From assembly GCA_030765045.1 (NCBI GenBank), contig CM060964.1, positions 321,912,013 to 321,976,012 of the forward strand: a DNA stretch of 64,000 nucleotides, read 5' to 3'. This stretch comes from Tenodera sinensis (lineage: Eukaryota; Arthropoda; Insecta; Mantodea; Mantidae). A program made the translations under genes and the position numbers. A model generated the notes under the pieces. The model made no database searches. It saw only the letters and a list, made by a program, of their open reading frames with translations, and was not told the origin of the DNA. Below, one piece after another: positions 11,622 to 23,623 of this stretch (its first letter is position 1; every line of letters begins with the position of its first letter).

Positions 11622-12714
11622 GTCAGGTATAAGCAATGGTGGGCACAGTGGCAGCTTTTTAGCTGTCATTTATAAGAAGATCATTAGTTTTATTACAGCC
11701 TGGTAATCTATAAAAGAACCCAATTGTTTTAGGAAAATGAAGAGGAAGACTTATTTTTGTATTAAAAGCAATTACTATAGTTTTAGCTCATAATGAATAA
11801 TGGTCGTCATCGTCGTGGCAGCGGTGGTGGTGTAGTAGTAATAATAGCTTTAACCCTAAAATGTGTGGTTTTGACGGTTTCACTTTTCTGCTTCCATAGC
11901 TATGGAAAACTGAATCTTCATTATTACCTGAATGAATACATCATTTCAGTAACATTTACACCTGTCAGGGATAATATCTTGAATCATGTGAATTTTCCCA
12001 AGATAGTGGCTGCCTCAGCAGTATGGTAAATACACTGGGTGTTTTGTTTACATCTGAGGGCAATGCTTGCCTCAAAGCACACCGTCAAGTACAACACAGG
12101 CTGCTGGTATATGTGAGGACTAATTCCATCAGCTCAGTTTTGCCATTTACATTGCCAAAAAATGTTTACAAAACAATTAAACCTACCAAAACAAAACTTA
12201 GTGTTTTATATTCCTTACACCTACATCTATAAGACATGTTATTCTGGACAAAGAGGTACCTTCCACCCTGTATTAGATGGCTGTACCTATCATAATCCAT
12301 TTAGTTCCTCCTTTATGCATTTAAAATGTTTAAAATAAAGAAAGAAGCCTTAATCTGTTTTACTACAGCACAACAACTAAGGCATGCGTATAGTTTTCTA
12401 AATTCCCTTGTGCTGGTCCATAATCTTGGTGACCACACTTTTGAGGTTTATAGGCCTGAAAAAACATTTTCTTTACAATTTTTTTTTAAATTATTACTTC
12501 TGCAACTGATGATTTGTTAATGAGCACTTTTGGTTCTGTAACTTTAAAAGCAAATAACAAGTACTGTTTTTCTTATTTGGGATTTCCTTAAAACTAAAGG
12601 ATGTATGCCCTGCATGAAATAGTCCTGTATATTATGTCTGTGTACCCAGTGTTCCATATATGCCATCCACACTGCTTCAAGGGGCATTTTACCAACCTTC
12701 TCAGCTGGCACGTA

Positions 12715-14010
12715 CGAAGTGCATCCAGAAAGTAAGTCCCGATGACCGATAAAGAGAACAAAAACATCACTAAGTAAGAAATATTTATTGGAATAATTAC
12801 ATAGACTCACTAGCTACTTTTCAACATAGTCACCACCATTGTTGAGGCACTTATCGTAAAAGTGCACCATTAATTGTATGCCCAAGTCATAGGATTCTGC
12901 CGCCAATGTCCACAGCCACGAAGTCACTTCATTTTGCACCTCGGCGTCACTGTGAAAACGTTTCATGAGACGGAAGAGATGAAAGTCACTTAGAGCGAGG
13001 TCGGGGCTGTAGGGTGGATATTCGAAGACCTCCCATCCAAACTTATTCAACTCATTTTGTGTGGCGTTGGCTGTATGGGGTCTTGCATTGCCATGCACAA
13101 ACATAATACCTCTTGTCAACATTTAGCATACCTTGTTCTGGATTGCCCGTTTGAGTTTATGCAACGTCTGGCAATATCAATCAGCATTTACGGTCTTCCC
13201 TCGCAGTAAAAGGCCGCATAAGAGGACACCATGTCGATCCCAGAAGACAGTGCACATGATTTTTTGACAGAGATTGTCTACTTGAATTTGATCTTCGCAG
13301 GTGAACCACTATGCCGCCAATGTATTGATTGTTCTTTTGTCTCTAGTGTGGCATGTGCCACCAATGTTTCATCCCCAGTAACAATATTGTCGAGAAACTG
13401 GTCACCTTCCGCTGCGTATCGCTGTAAGAATGTCAATGCTGCGGCCAGACGTTTGGTTTTGTGTTCATCTGTCAGTTGTCTAGGCACCCATCTTGCACAC
13501 ACTTTGTGAAAACCAAGCCACCGGGAGACAATTTTATGCAAAAGCGAGCGAGACATCTGGGGAAACTGACAAGAGAGTTCTGAAATTGTGAAGTGCCGGT
13601 TCTGCACAATTGCTTGCCACACACTTTCCAACACTTCTGGCATTACCAGGGATGGTCAGTCATTACGGTCTTCGTCGTGAATATTGGTTCTTCCTTCCGT
13701 GAATTGCCTGCACCATCATCTTACCTTATTGTCACACATGTCTTGTCCATACACGTGACACAATTGGCGATGGATCTCTGCTGGAGATTACTTTTGAACA
13801 TGCAAAAATTGGATGACTACACGAACCTTGCATTTGGCGGGAGACAATATCGGAGCAGCCATTTTATCCTTGCACAGAGCCATCACAAAATGAAAACTTT
13901 ACTGCAATATTACCATATACTTCCTCTCTTCTCCTGCGTATGCGCATTCCTATCCGACTGGTGGTGCCATCTCTGGATGCGATCGGGACTTACTTTCTGG
14001 ATGCACCTCG
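12715..14010 (-). mobile_element. Full-length but inactivated mariner element
   Basis: The element is 1296 bp, the usual mariner size. Inverted ends read CGAAGTGCATCCAGAAAGTA and the TA duplication is at 12713-12714 and 14011-14012. The minus strand carries the transposase. Its helix-turn-helix part runs from about 13643 (TISELSCQFPQMSRSLLHKI) and the first catalytic Asp is in TGDETLV. The second block reads VHGNARPHTA, with Gly where the family has Asp. The third is PPYSPDLALSDFHLF. A frame break lies between 13278 and 13122. Loss of a catalytic Asp plus the frameshift make it dead. Confidence 0.92.
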
Positions 14011-14022
14011 TACATAGCAGGA

Positions 14023-14024
<2 letters not shown>

Positions 14025-14095
<71 letters not shown>

Positions 14096-14112
14096 CGTGC
14101 GTGTGTGTGTGG
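14025..14112. repeat. (GT)n microsatellite
   Basis: About 44 GT units with GC interruptions near the end, starting 14 bp after the mariner right end. It inflates a spurious plus-strand reading frame. Confidence 0.97.
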
Positions 14113-14314
14113 CGCTCTACCTAGGACTAACTTTTCAGGTGAAAATTACATTGTTGGTTTTTTTAATTATATCATATAAATATTCTATAGACATCTGTGA
14201 ATCATTTTGGCTAAATATTTTTCTCGACTGCCATTTTTAAATGCCCCGCAACATGTTTAAGTCACCCATGTGCTTCATTTTAACCACACTGTGTGCACAC
14301 ACCGGTGTGTTTTT

Positions 14315-15020
14315 ACTTTCTCTACTACATATAGTAAGTAGGGGAAGTATTTATTCCATCCAAAAATTCAATGTCGATATTTCACCGGAAATACATGTTT
14401 TGAGGTCCCTTGAATCCAGAAAAAGCATTTTTAGAAAAATGAGTATGTGCGCGCATGTGCGTCTGTGAACAGCATAACTCAAGAACGAAAAGTCGGTTAA
14501 GAACTGAAGTTGGTGCTTAAGTTTAATATCTTTCAAGGATGCAACAAGAAGCTTTTGAAGAAAATTCCTCCACCCTAAACTACCCTTTACATAGAAATCT
14601 TCAGAAAAATTTTATTTACTCGAAAATGGCCAACAATTTTGATTAAAATGCCATGTCTTTAAGATATTCTTATGGCAAATGTAATGTATATTTTGAATTT
14701 TCTGGCTATAGCCTATGTAGTCATTTTTACTCTTGATGACTTTTGCATAACTTGTAAACCATAAGAGATAGACCAAATCTTACTATATAAAAAGTAGATT
14801 TTGTTAAAACACACAATTTATGTCCCAGTGAACTATTTTGCAGAGTGAACCATTTCAGAGATATTCCTTGTTATTTGTGTGAGTTTTGCAATACTTATGC
14901 TTTTCTCAAATGGAAGGTCCTTATTGATGTTTTTATATCTTAGCAGTGCAAAGAGAACAGAATTTCAAAACCTTCATATAGCGACCAGCTTCAAAACATT
15001 TGACTATTACTCAAAGTCTA
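14315..15020 (+). repeat. Dispersed repeat R2, copy 1 (longest)
   Basis: This stretch matches, with roughly 20-25% divergence, the reverse complement of 33270-33712 plus 30960-31140, and the plus strand of 44575-44850. Shared landmarks are TTTCACCGGAAATACATGTT, ACAGCATAACTCA, CACCCTAAACTACCCTTTA and TGCAAAGAGAACAGAATTT. No conserved reading frame is evident across copies. The class is unknown; terminal repeats were not found. Confidence 0.75.
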
Positions 15021-15675
15021 CTGTAGGCCATGACAAGGCATTTGATTTTCACGATACTGCTATAAGGAATTAGCCATACTTATTACTTGGTGACATATAT
15101 ACATATTTCTTGTTCACTTAAGTTTAGAAGTTACACACCACTTTGTGGAAATATTAGTAAGAAGATTTTTATATCCAGAAATAATTCTGATTTATTGAAA
15201 TGTACACATTGTGATGGTTTCGAAATGGTGATATTTACGTTGACAACACATTTTCTAACCTTATTTTTATGAAAAAAATAGATGTAATTGTCATTGACAG
15301 GCAACAAAATAGGGAATTAATTCTTGACCCTACAATCCAATTTGGAAAAAAAATCTGGACCAAATTAAGGAGGTTGGTAAGGGAAAAAAACTACATTTTG
15401 AGCCTTGCATTCCTTATTTAAGAGACAAATACAACAATTCAAATTGGGAAATGATTTGTCTACTTTTTGGTGCTTGAGGAGTGATTACTAAATTCACTGT
15501 TAATTTGTTCTGTCATTTTGATTTGCAATTAAGTATTTTAGAAGATATTAGTTTACAAATTATCTGTGACTCTTGGTACATTTTACACAATTATCTGTTT
15601 ACTACACTAAATTAAATAAGTAATCCTAAAATGGTTAGCTGTCCTATTTACAAATTTTATAATTTTGTTGTTGTT

Positions 15676-15945
15676 GTTAGCTAATGCTGGATTTCTGACA
15701 ATGAAGTCATTAATCCTCTTGCTCTCCAATATTTTTAACTGATGGATGGGGTGTTAGAAATAGCCGGGCATATTTGAAGGTGGTCTCGGTCCATTTCCTC
15801 TTGCAGATCACATAGAGGACAGGGTGGTGAAGAATATATCCCAATTCTGTTTAAATGTTTTGCCAGACAATCATGTCCTGTAATCAACCTGAAGGTTGCT
15901 ACTGCCGTTTATCGAGGATACTCAGGAATTACTGTTTGAATTTAT
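15676..15945 (-). mobile_element. LINE 3'-end fragment (RNase H-type LINE family)
   Basis: This is the reverse complement of the end of the LINE fragment at 20285-21650, including the Cys/His-rich tail region and the 3' end GCTAACAACAAC. It is 5'-truncated and non-coding. Confidence 0.85.
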
Positions 15946-17964
15946 AATTTTGTATATTACACTTTATCCATTAAATATTTTTACTTTATACAATCTTTTA
16001 TCCTTTATCACTCATATTTAAAATTGTCTTCTACAGATTTATTAGCAGGTGTGTCTTTATGACAACCCTAAAATAGGACAACTATACAACTACTGGATTT
16101 TCTCATATTCCCCATGCACCTACAAGAATACTAGCAATCATTTCTGCAAATATTTATCTCAACTGACATGAAGAAGACAGAGGAATAAGTGCTTGTAGGA
16201 ATACTAGAGAATGTCATCCGAGTGTAATACATCAGATCTCTTTATGCTTTGCGTAATGGATGAAATGTATTCCTTAGATTTCTGTTTTGCTCGTATTTGT
16301 ATGTAAATTTACATAGATAACCTCAAACTTGTTGTCTAAAGATTCAAATATACATTTGAGGATTGCTTTATTCAATGGCTCACAAAAAACAATTTATGCT
16401 GAAAAGTAAAGGAATTTTAACATCAACAACTCCATAAAAACAAAAATGTATTTCTCTGCAAGTAATAACATCAACTTCAATCAAATACTTCAGTTTATTT
16501 TCAGTATCAGAAAATACCACTAATATACTTCTCTGAAAAATGTGAAGGCAGTTTAAAAATGAATTTTTTCACTTATTAAAAGTATTTAATTCTATTATCT
16601 GAGAACTGTGCTAGAACATTTAGCTTTTGCAGTCATTTCTTTATTTATTCATATTAAGTATGCAAATTTTCAGGTAAACAGATGTAAAATTGAAGAAGTT
16701 AGAACATCAGTCCCAGGGTGCCTCAACTGTAGCTGATGCAATGTGTGCAAATATTGCAGCAGTGCATCGGGGAAGAATTGTGGGAAGCTAATTTGCCATT
16801 TGAAGACATTGCTTGAAATTATATATGTATTTCTATGTGAATAATCTATAACTGTGCAAGTAAAACACAATGCCACTGCTTACGCGGCAAGGTAAACAGA
16901 TACACACACATACTCCATCTGTGAAGGTCAGCAAAATGCCTCCCGAAGCTGCAGGGATGGCATAAATCGAAGCAAGTGCACAACTTGAGTATATCATCAT
17001 TGTTCCTCGAAGAATCGCTGTGTGAGATTTTTGGTGAAATTTAGTTATGCAGCACAAAATGAGCAGAAAATTCTCTACAATCATCTCTTATAACCTGACA
17101 TGTAAATATTACTTGGCTTTTTTTTTTTTTTTTTTTTGGAAAAATAGAAAAAAAAGAAATTGCTATGTGAAATACACCAGAATTGATCCTTTAATCCACT
17201 ATGTGAATAATGCAACACATAGCGGATTTACCGAATGTTCTTTAAGTACCTCTTATATTACTTCTGGTACAGATAGATTCCCATGTACCTATTAATGTGC
17301 ACTCTTCTTAAAAGTACCACTAACAATGAAAGCAGTTCATGCATTATTGGCCATTCACTCACAATACTGTATTAGTTAATGATATCTAGCAGAGGAAACA
17401 TGATAGTGCAGCTGGCCCTTGGAGCTTTGCATAAAAACCGGGAAGATGATCTTTTGCCAGCTGAGTAATCCATTGGAGAAGATTAACCACGTTATATAGC
17501 TTGTTTGTTTCTTGTTATGAATTATTGAGCTGTCAATGTGACATTCCTGATGACTTTCTGGCTTACCCCATGGATCTCGGTTCAGTTCCTATGGAATTGA
17601 TAAACAACTGCTCCACCCAGTAATGTATGTTCTGCCTATGGAAATGAAGATATAGATGATGATCACCTATCCATTCTGGCTCTTTCAAGTGAAAATAAAG
17701 TTAACACAGTGACAAGTTAGGTTGAGAAGACATGGAGCTCAAATGAAAACAAACAATAAGGGAATAAAGCAAATTAAAAAAACTGTGAAGAACGAGCTCC
17801 ATGTAACAACAATCCTGATAATGTAACAAAAAGTTAAGATTACATGGTAAAAAATACCAAGGGAGAAAATACAAAGCAAATAAGCATTATAACGTTGAAA
17901 GAGACGAGTGTAAACTACTTCTGACAACATGCTCACATAAGCAAGGAAAGCAATAAGAGAGAAG

Positions 17965-18703
17965 AGAGGTAGAACTGGAACTTAAAAATTCAATGCCACA
18001 ACTGGGATTTGAACCACAGACCTTCCGCTTGCCGGGCGGACGCTCTAACCGCTGAGCTATTGTGACAAACTGCCAGAATGGCATTAAATTCTCAAGCCAG
18101 TTCATATTTCTCCTGGTAAACCTGATGTGAGACTGCCTTTGTGGTTTACCAGGAGAAATACGAACTGGCTTGAGAATTTAATGCCATTCTGGCAGTTTGT
18201 CACAATAGCTCAGCGGTTAGAGCGTCCGCCCGGCAAGCGGAAGGTCTGTGGTTCAAATCCCAGTTGTGGCATTGAATTTTTAAGTTCCAGTTCTACCTCT
18301 TAAACTTTGCCCGCACACGGCTTGTGTGTTTAAAAACGCCAACAGTAAGTTTGTTGGCATAAATAAATAATAATTACCATGTGAAGGTTATTTAATCCTG
18401 GAATATAAAGTACTTACAATAGTAAGTCACCATTGGGGTAATTGTTTCTGATGTGAGACTGCCTTTGTGGTTTACCAGGAGAAATACGAACTGGCTTGAG
18501 AATTTAATGCCATTCTGGCAGTTTGTCACAATAGCTCAGCGATTAGAGCGTCCGCCCGGCAAGCGGAAGGTCTGTGGTTCAAATCCCAGTTGTGGCATTG
18601 AATTTTTAAGTTCCAGTTCTACCTCTTAAATTTTGCCCGCACACGGCTTGTGTGTTTAAAAACACCAACAGTAAGTTTGTTGGCATAAATAAATAATAAT
18701 TAC
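17965..18703. mobile_element. Composite SINE insertion: inverted copy plus two forward units
   Basis: An 11-bp direct repeat TAAGAGAGAAG (17954-17964 and 18704-18714) brackets the whole block. Inside are a reverse-oriented copy (to about 18116), then forward units starting near 18123 and 18451 (about 328 bp apart). Each contains a tRNA-like head: box A as TAGCTCAGCGGTTAGAGCG and box B as GGTTCAAATCCC. The block starts GAGAGGTAGAACTGG and ends AAATAAATAATAAT. One flanking duplication for three joined units implies insertion as a single multimer. These tRNA-like segments are SINE parts, not tRNA genes. Confidence 0.85.
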
Positions 18704-18779
18704 TAAGAGAGAAGAGTTTTATGTGTAGTGCAATTGACGAAAATCAGAGGAGAAAAGTTCATCAAATAATGTGGGAGTT

Positions 18780-20027
18780 TAGCTCATGGGATGAAAAGAA
18801 GGTGTATGTATATGGATTAGTGAATTTTCATGCAGCAATTAGGAGAGTAAGCAGAATATGAGGAGCTGCCAAAGAAAATGTATGGTACCACTGTTATTTG
18901 CCTACAGAAGCTGGAAAGAAAGAATTTGGAAGAACTTTTGCCTTGCAACTACAGGCCTTAAAAAGGATGTACTTGATGAGTGGTTAAAACCTTTCCATTT
19001 GTGTAACAATAGTGATATGGCAAAAATCGAAGAAACAAGAAAACGGAAAAAGTTTGGCCCAACATGACACAAGCAGTTCAAAGAAACTTAAATCAGATTC
19101 CGTGGAACAGTGGTTGGGTATAATTCCTAAAGTGCCAAGCCACTGTTGTCGATCCTCTAGTAATCGAGTTTATGTGGAACCTAATTTTAAATTTGTTAAC
19201 AATATATAAGAAGTTTATAAGTTCTGGTGTGAAGAGAATGGGACAAAATATGTACAAAGGGAGAGGTTCTGTGAGATCCTGAAAGAAGAAAAAATTTCTG
19301 CATTCAAGCCTAGAAAAGATCAGTGTGATCCGTGGCATTTAAAGACAGTAATCTAACAGAAGATGAGTTTAATGTTAAAAAGAAAGTAGAAGCTAGTAAA
19401 ACTAAGGAAAAGGCTAAATCTTCCATGAAAGAAACAACCCTTATATTGACAATGGATGTTCAAAGTGTATTATAATGCCCCAAGCTGCTTGGTTTAAAGC
19501 AGTACTATAGTCAGAAGCTTCAGATTCATAATTTCAGCATCCACATAAAAAACCAAAGGATTTTCATTTATATTTCTGGCATAAACGAGAAGAAAGTCTC
19601 AGCAAATGAATTCACAAGCTGCATAATTGACTTTTTAGAAAAGGAAACTGGTACTGCAAGCAAGCTTTTCCTAATATCAATATCAGAATAAAAATGTTTT
19701 GGTTACTGCCGTATCAGATGTTTCAACAAAGGTCAACATAGATACAGAGCAAATTATTTTGAAGAAAGGGCACACAATGATGGAGGTCGACAGCATCCAT
19801 TCTACTTTAGACTCTTCACTCCACCAATCTGTTCACCTGCACATTACTTATCCAAAATAGAAGCAGTCAGAAAAAATAAGTCATATAAAATACATTACTT
19901 GGATCATACATTTTTCAAAGATTAGTAACATGTATCTTCCAATCACATTTCAGTTCGTCCTGGCAAGCAAAATGGGGATCCCACAGTCCCTGATTAACAA
20001 GGACTACTCTATAAAGAAGGTGAGGTG
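18780..20027 (+). pseudogene. Decayed DNA-transposon protein, N-terminal and central part
   Basis: The plus strand reads, through several stops and frameshifts, as a transposon protein family that I recognise from arthropod genomes but cannot name with certainty. Blocks are EAGKKEFGRTFALQLQ (about 18910), HCCRSSSNRVYVEPNFKF (about 19145), NGTKYVQRERFCEIL, a Lys-rich DQCD segment and KKGHTMMEVDSIHSTLD (about 19770). The frame ends at VLASKMGIPQSLINKDYS (about 19970), where a 2.17-kb insertion splits it. Its C-terminus continues at 22201-22390. Confidence 0.65.
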
Positions 20028-22193
20028 AGAATTGTTGTACCAGTGGGACCCGTGGAATTTCCTCTCAATTTCTCCACTGTGACAGCACATCACGTGACCG
20101 ACCACAGCCTCCTAGCAAGCTCTTATTGTCACCGCCCTCTGCAACAACACACTTATCCCCCTCTTGCACATACAATTCATATACTATTGCTTGCGGACAA
20201 GAATTACTCGTTTTAAACTTTTTATTTCACTCAACATACAATTCATATAACTTCACATAAGTTATATATTATTAAAATAGAAAATGTAATACAAAGAGCA
20301 GAAATGTGCCTTTCACTGTTAACACGCCTAACAGGAATGAAGTGGGGATGTTCTAGAGCAACTCTAACACAACATACAATGTATATATAAAGCCATTATT
20401 TACTTACTGCAGCGAAATTCTTGTAACAGCAAATAAAAAAAAAATCAAATCTTTCAAAGCCAAAGTCTGAGACTAATCACAGGTGAAAACCACACCAATA
20501 CCAGCTATGGAAATACTAATCAATCAATACCCCATTGAATATGAAATAGAAAAAGCAGTTCTTATTCAACACGAAAAGTTGATCAGACTCCCATTCAATA
20601 CATGGAACAAGAGAAATTTTATGCATACACTAAAGACTCAGGAGAGCTTTCTTTCCAAAATTCAAGACATCAAGAAGAATGTATACCTTCCTAATTCAAA
20701 GGAAAAATTCATATATAAAGTCAATCCGACACAAACATTAGACATCACATTATTTACACCTGACAGAAGAAGTTAAGAAAAATTATATTCCAGCTAGTGT
20801 TCTAAAATTATTGGCATTAGAGACAATCCACACTAGATTTCCAGAACATGAATGTCTCCATATTTATACTGATGGATCACTGATATCAAACCGAGATGGA
20901 GCAAGGGCTGGAGTCACGTGTCACCTCTTTTTCTATTACAAATCTTTAAAGTTATGGAACTACAAACTTTGATGGAAAAATTGAAGCAATTCGAATGGCC
21001 CTACAAAATCTTCTGTATAGAATTTCACATTTTCATCAAGCAGTTATTCTCTCAGATTCCAAGGTGGCAATTATAGCAATTACTTCCAAGTTGTCACCAA
21101 AAAAGCAAACAATTATAGAATGTTGGAACATCCTTAGCCATCTAACAGCACTTCAAAAACACCTAGTCTTCAATGGATACCAGCTGTGGACTGAGTGGTA
21201 ATGAGAAAGCTGATTTTCTTGCAGAAAAGGGTACCAGCGGTGTACGAAAATCTATAGTTAATCTACCATTTTATGCAGCTAAAAGATTAGTCAACTCTGA
21301 ATTCAAAAAAAGTTATTGCAAAATATTACTATGAAAAATCAAAAAATAAAAGATGGGAACTACCAAACATTCAAACAGTAATTCCAGAGTATCCTTGAAA
21401 AGCAGCAGTTGCAACCTTCAGGTTGATTACAGGACATGATTGTTTGGCAAAACATTTAAACAGAATTGGGATATATTCTTCACCACTCTATCCTCTATGT
21501 GATCTGCAAGAGGAAATGGACTGAGACCACCTTCAAATATGCCCAGCCACTTCTAGCGCCCTATCCATAAGTGAAAAATATTGGAGAGCAAGAGGATTAA
21601 TGACTTCATTGTCAGAAATCCAGCATTAGCTAACAACAATATATTATTAAATATGATATTTCATCTCCCTTGGCTCTTTAATATACACTTCATATAACAT
21701 CAATATAAGATCGCAGGAAACATGTTTGTAATAAATGGTGCACGTGATGTTTGGGACATTTATAAATGGAATGAAACTGAATCCTAATTTAGATTAGGGC
21801 CCGGACCAGGCCCATCCAAAAGAGGAGTCAAATGTATTTTGTTCCAAAACACATAAAAAAACATTTCAAAAAAACTGGAGAAATTAAGGTCCATTTGTAG
21901 CATATTTCGTGCAATTTTATGTTGGTATTATATGAAATATATGAGATGAAATATATTTAATAATATGTAATTATATTAATGTGAAATTATATGAATTGTA
22001 TGTTGAAAAGTTATTGTCCACAAGCAATAGTATATGAGTTGTATGTGCAAGGGGGGCATAAGTGCATCATTGCAGAGGGCAGTGATGGTGGGAGCTTGCT
22101 AGGAGGGTGTGGGCAGTCAGATGTTACTACACACAGAGTTGTGGTGGGAGATTGGAGATTGAGGGGAAATTCGATGGGCCCACAGAAACAACA
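20028..22193. mobile_element. Foldback element with about 230-bp inverted arms, containing a LINE fragment
   Basis: 20028-20285 and the reverse complement of 21965-22193 are homologous over about 230 bp (for example CTCCTAGCAAGCTC and TATACTATTGCTTG on both), with one 30-bp gap. The flanks repeat GTGAGGT (20021-20027 and 22199-22205, boundaries good to a few bases), interrupting the transposon protein reading frame. This fits a DNA transposon or foldback with a 7-8-bp duplication. The interior is mostly a decayed LINE. Confidence 0.7.
20285..21650 (+). mobile_element. Decayed LINE fragment with RNase H region
   Basis: The plus strand resembles the second half of the LINE at 31148-33253: LALETIHTRFPEHECLHIYT near 20812, TDGS for the first RNase H Asp (about 20868), VILSDSKVAI (about 21043), and a Cys-rich tail with SPLCPLCDLQEE-like sequence near 21480. 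Many stops and frameshifts interrupt it. The 3' end is GCTAACAACAATA. Confidence 0.85.
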
Positions 22194-22200
22194 TTGCCGT

Positions 22201-22390
22201 GAGGTATTCTACGAGATTAATCATTCTGACAAATGGCAGATTCTTCCTCAAAGAAGACAGAAATGAAGTCACTGCACAGTGCAGCCCATGTACAATGAAC
22301 CCATAAAGCTTGAGAAGTCCAAATACAACAGTTTACAAGGTTTGAAAAGATTCATCCACAAAGACTATCATCATTTTTATGACAGTCTGA
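22201..22390 (+). pseudogene. C-terminal piece of the split transposon protein
   Basis: EPIKLEKSKYNSLQGLKRFI followed by HKDYHHFYDSLKY and a stop is the type of C-terminus expected for the protein at 18780-20027. It lies directly past the foldback insertion, so the two parts were once joined. Confidence 0.55.
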
Positions 22391-22393
22391 AGT

Positions 22394-22971
22394 ATTAAAA
22401 TCAAAGTTCATGATTGTCTATGGAGTAAGAAATATGTTGGTGTTGTTTTAATTTGAGAACTATTTCTGAGTTTCTAATCTTGATTTGAGAATAGGTGTCC
22501 AAGTAGAGCAAACTGTGATCAAACTGTGCACACACTACCACCATGATTATTGTAAAATGTTCTCGGATGTTAACATTCAAAGTTCATAATAACCTTTGGC
22601 ATGAACATGTATACATGTTTGAAATTTGAGATTGCCATTTATAAAACTAATTTTAAAGGCCACAGGGAATTAAGTATTCAGTACATTTATAGCTAAACAT
22701 TCTTGATGAGTAAAGTTGACTACTGTTAATTGTACAATTTTGTTTTTTACCTCACTTTAAACCGAACTACTGTACCATATTAAACTCTGTAAAGCTGTCT
22801 AATTACGTCTTTTAAGGCTGACTAACAATACAGTGTTTATAGATCTTACAAAATGCAGATGCGTTATGTGATTATAAAGGTGCAAAAATAATCCACTATG
22901 TGTCACAAGAATATACAAATATGCAATAAAATAGTATTGTTGCACTGGGTTTCAATAATATATAGCTAACA
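22394..22971. other. AT-rich intron sequence, nothing recognised
   Basis: No motif, repeat or reading frame stands out on either strand. Confidence 0.45.
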
Positions 22972-23057
22972 TATTTATTTGTGCCAACAAACTCGCTATT
23001 GGTGTTTTTAAACACACAAGCCATGTGTGGGCAATGTTTGCTCCGATTCTACCTCTC
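22972..23057 (-). mobile_element. Short SINE copy (tail module)
   Basis: Read on the minus strand it begins GAGAGGTAGAATCGG, continues through GCCCACACATGGCTTGTGTG and ends GGCACAAATAAATA. These are the same outer ends as the larger SINE insertions but with no tRNA-like head. No clear target duplication is seen. Confidence 0.75.
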
Positions 23058-23344
23058 AAATATGTCCACTGTTTCACATGTTTATGCAGTTTGCATGCAT
23101 TGACAGTTTGGATAAGATTGGAAATGTTGTTTGCTTCTCCTGAAAAGTATGTTTTTGCACATAGCAGCTCTACAAGGCGCAACAACAATATATTATTAGA
23201 TATCTCAGTTACATTCAGGTGCACTAGATGTTTGTTCTAACAGAATAGTTGGGGAGTATTGATATACATTTTAGGCTTGCTGTATAAGAATTACTTCACT
23301 ACTTAAACCTGTACATAGCATGTTAATCACTCATGTTTGAGCGC

Positions 23345-23400
23345 AATACACACATCCACCCACACCCCCACACACACACTCTCTCTCTCTCACTCTCACT
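23345..23400. repeat. CA/CT-rich simple repeat
   Basis: ACACACATCCACCCACACCC is followed by (CT)n. It lies just downstream of the ASCIZ exon 3 donor. Confidence 0.85.
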
Positions 23401-23411
23401 TTAAAACTTAC

Positions 23412-23623
23412 TTTCCATAAAGTTTATACTTCTCATCAAAGGAGTGTCTTTTTCTCTTTGCATGGGTTAAGAGAGCTTCATAAGATCCATAGGTGTTGCT
23501 GCATGAGCAAGTGAATTTAACACCACAGCTTTTTGTATGATGTTTCATTGTTGCTTCAGTTGCAAATCCTTTCTGGCATTTAACACAGTGGAAAGATTTT
23601 TTTGCATGTACTTTTAGATAATG
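23412..23623 (-). CDS. ASCIZ: ASCIZ zinc-finger exon (fingers 2 end, 3 and 4)
   Basis: 212 bp between acceptor TTTTGTTGTTGCAG (ending 23624) and donor AAA|GTAAGT (23411). It opens with HYLKVHAKK, which supplies the His pair of the second finger. Finger 3 is FHCVKCQKGFATEATMKHH with a Cys as last ligand. Finger 4 is the short-spaced FTCSCSNTYGSYEALLTH ending KRKRH, and KYKLYGK follows. This is the ASCIZ/ATMIN finger layout, used for DNA binding at the LC8 promoter in studied animals. The exon leaves phase 2 and joins the TQT exon at 9806 in frame. Confidence 0.92.

Larger units (their letters stand above)
9807..23411 (-). other. ASCIZ last intron (13.6 kb), filled with transposons
   Basis: The donor GTAAGT is at 23411-23406 and the acceptor ends CAG at 9807. 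The intron carries a hAT derivative, a mariner, repeat copies, a LINE 3' end, a composite SINE and a split transposase. The stretches 9807-10687, 11630-12712 and 15946-17953 show no convincing exon; they hold only AT-rich sequence with short frames. Confidence 0.85.

Noticed and set aside
13593..14240. Plus-strand 215-codon frame
   Set aside because: Antisense to the mariner transposase and extended through the GT microsatellite.
16833..17084. Minus-strand hydrophobic frame (LRGTMMIYSSCALASIYAI) that loosely resembles a membrane-protein segment
   Set aside because: Single short frame inside the ASCIZ intron, no neighbouring exons, no firm family match; could be chance.
18020..18080. tRNA-like segments with A and B boxes (also 18200, 18530, 25340, 27200, 46790, 38600)
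   Set aside because: They are heads of SINEs: repeated, followed by SINE bodies and tails, mostly inside target duplications, with imperfect acceptor pairing. Not annotated as tRNA genes.
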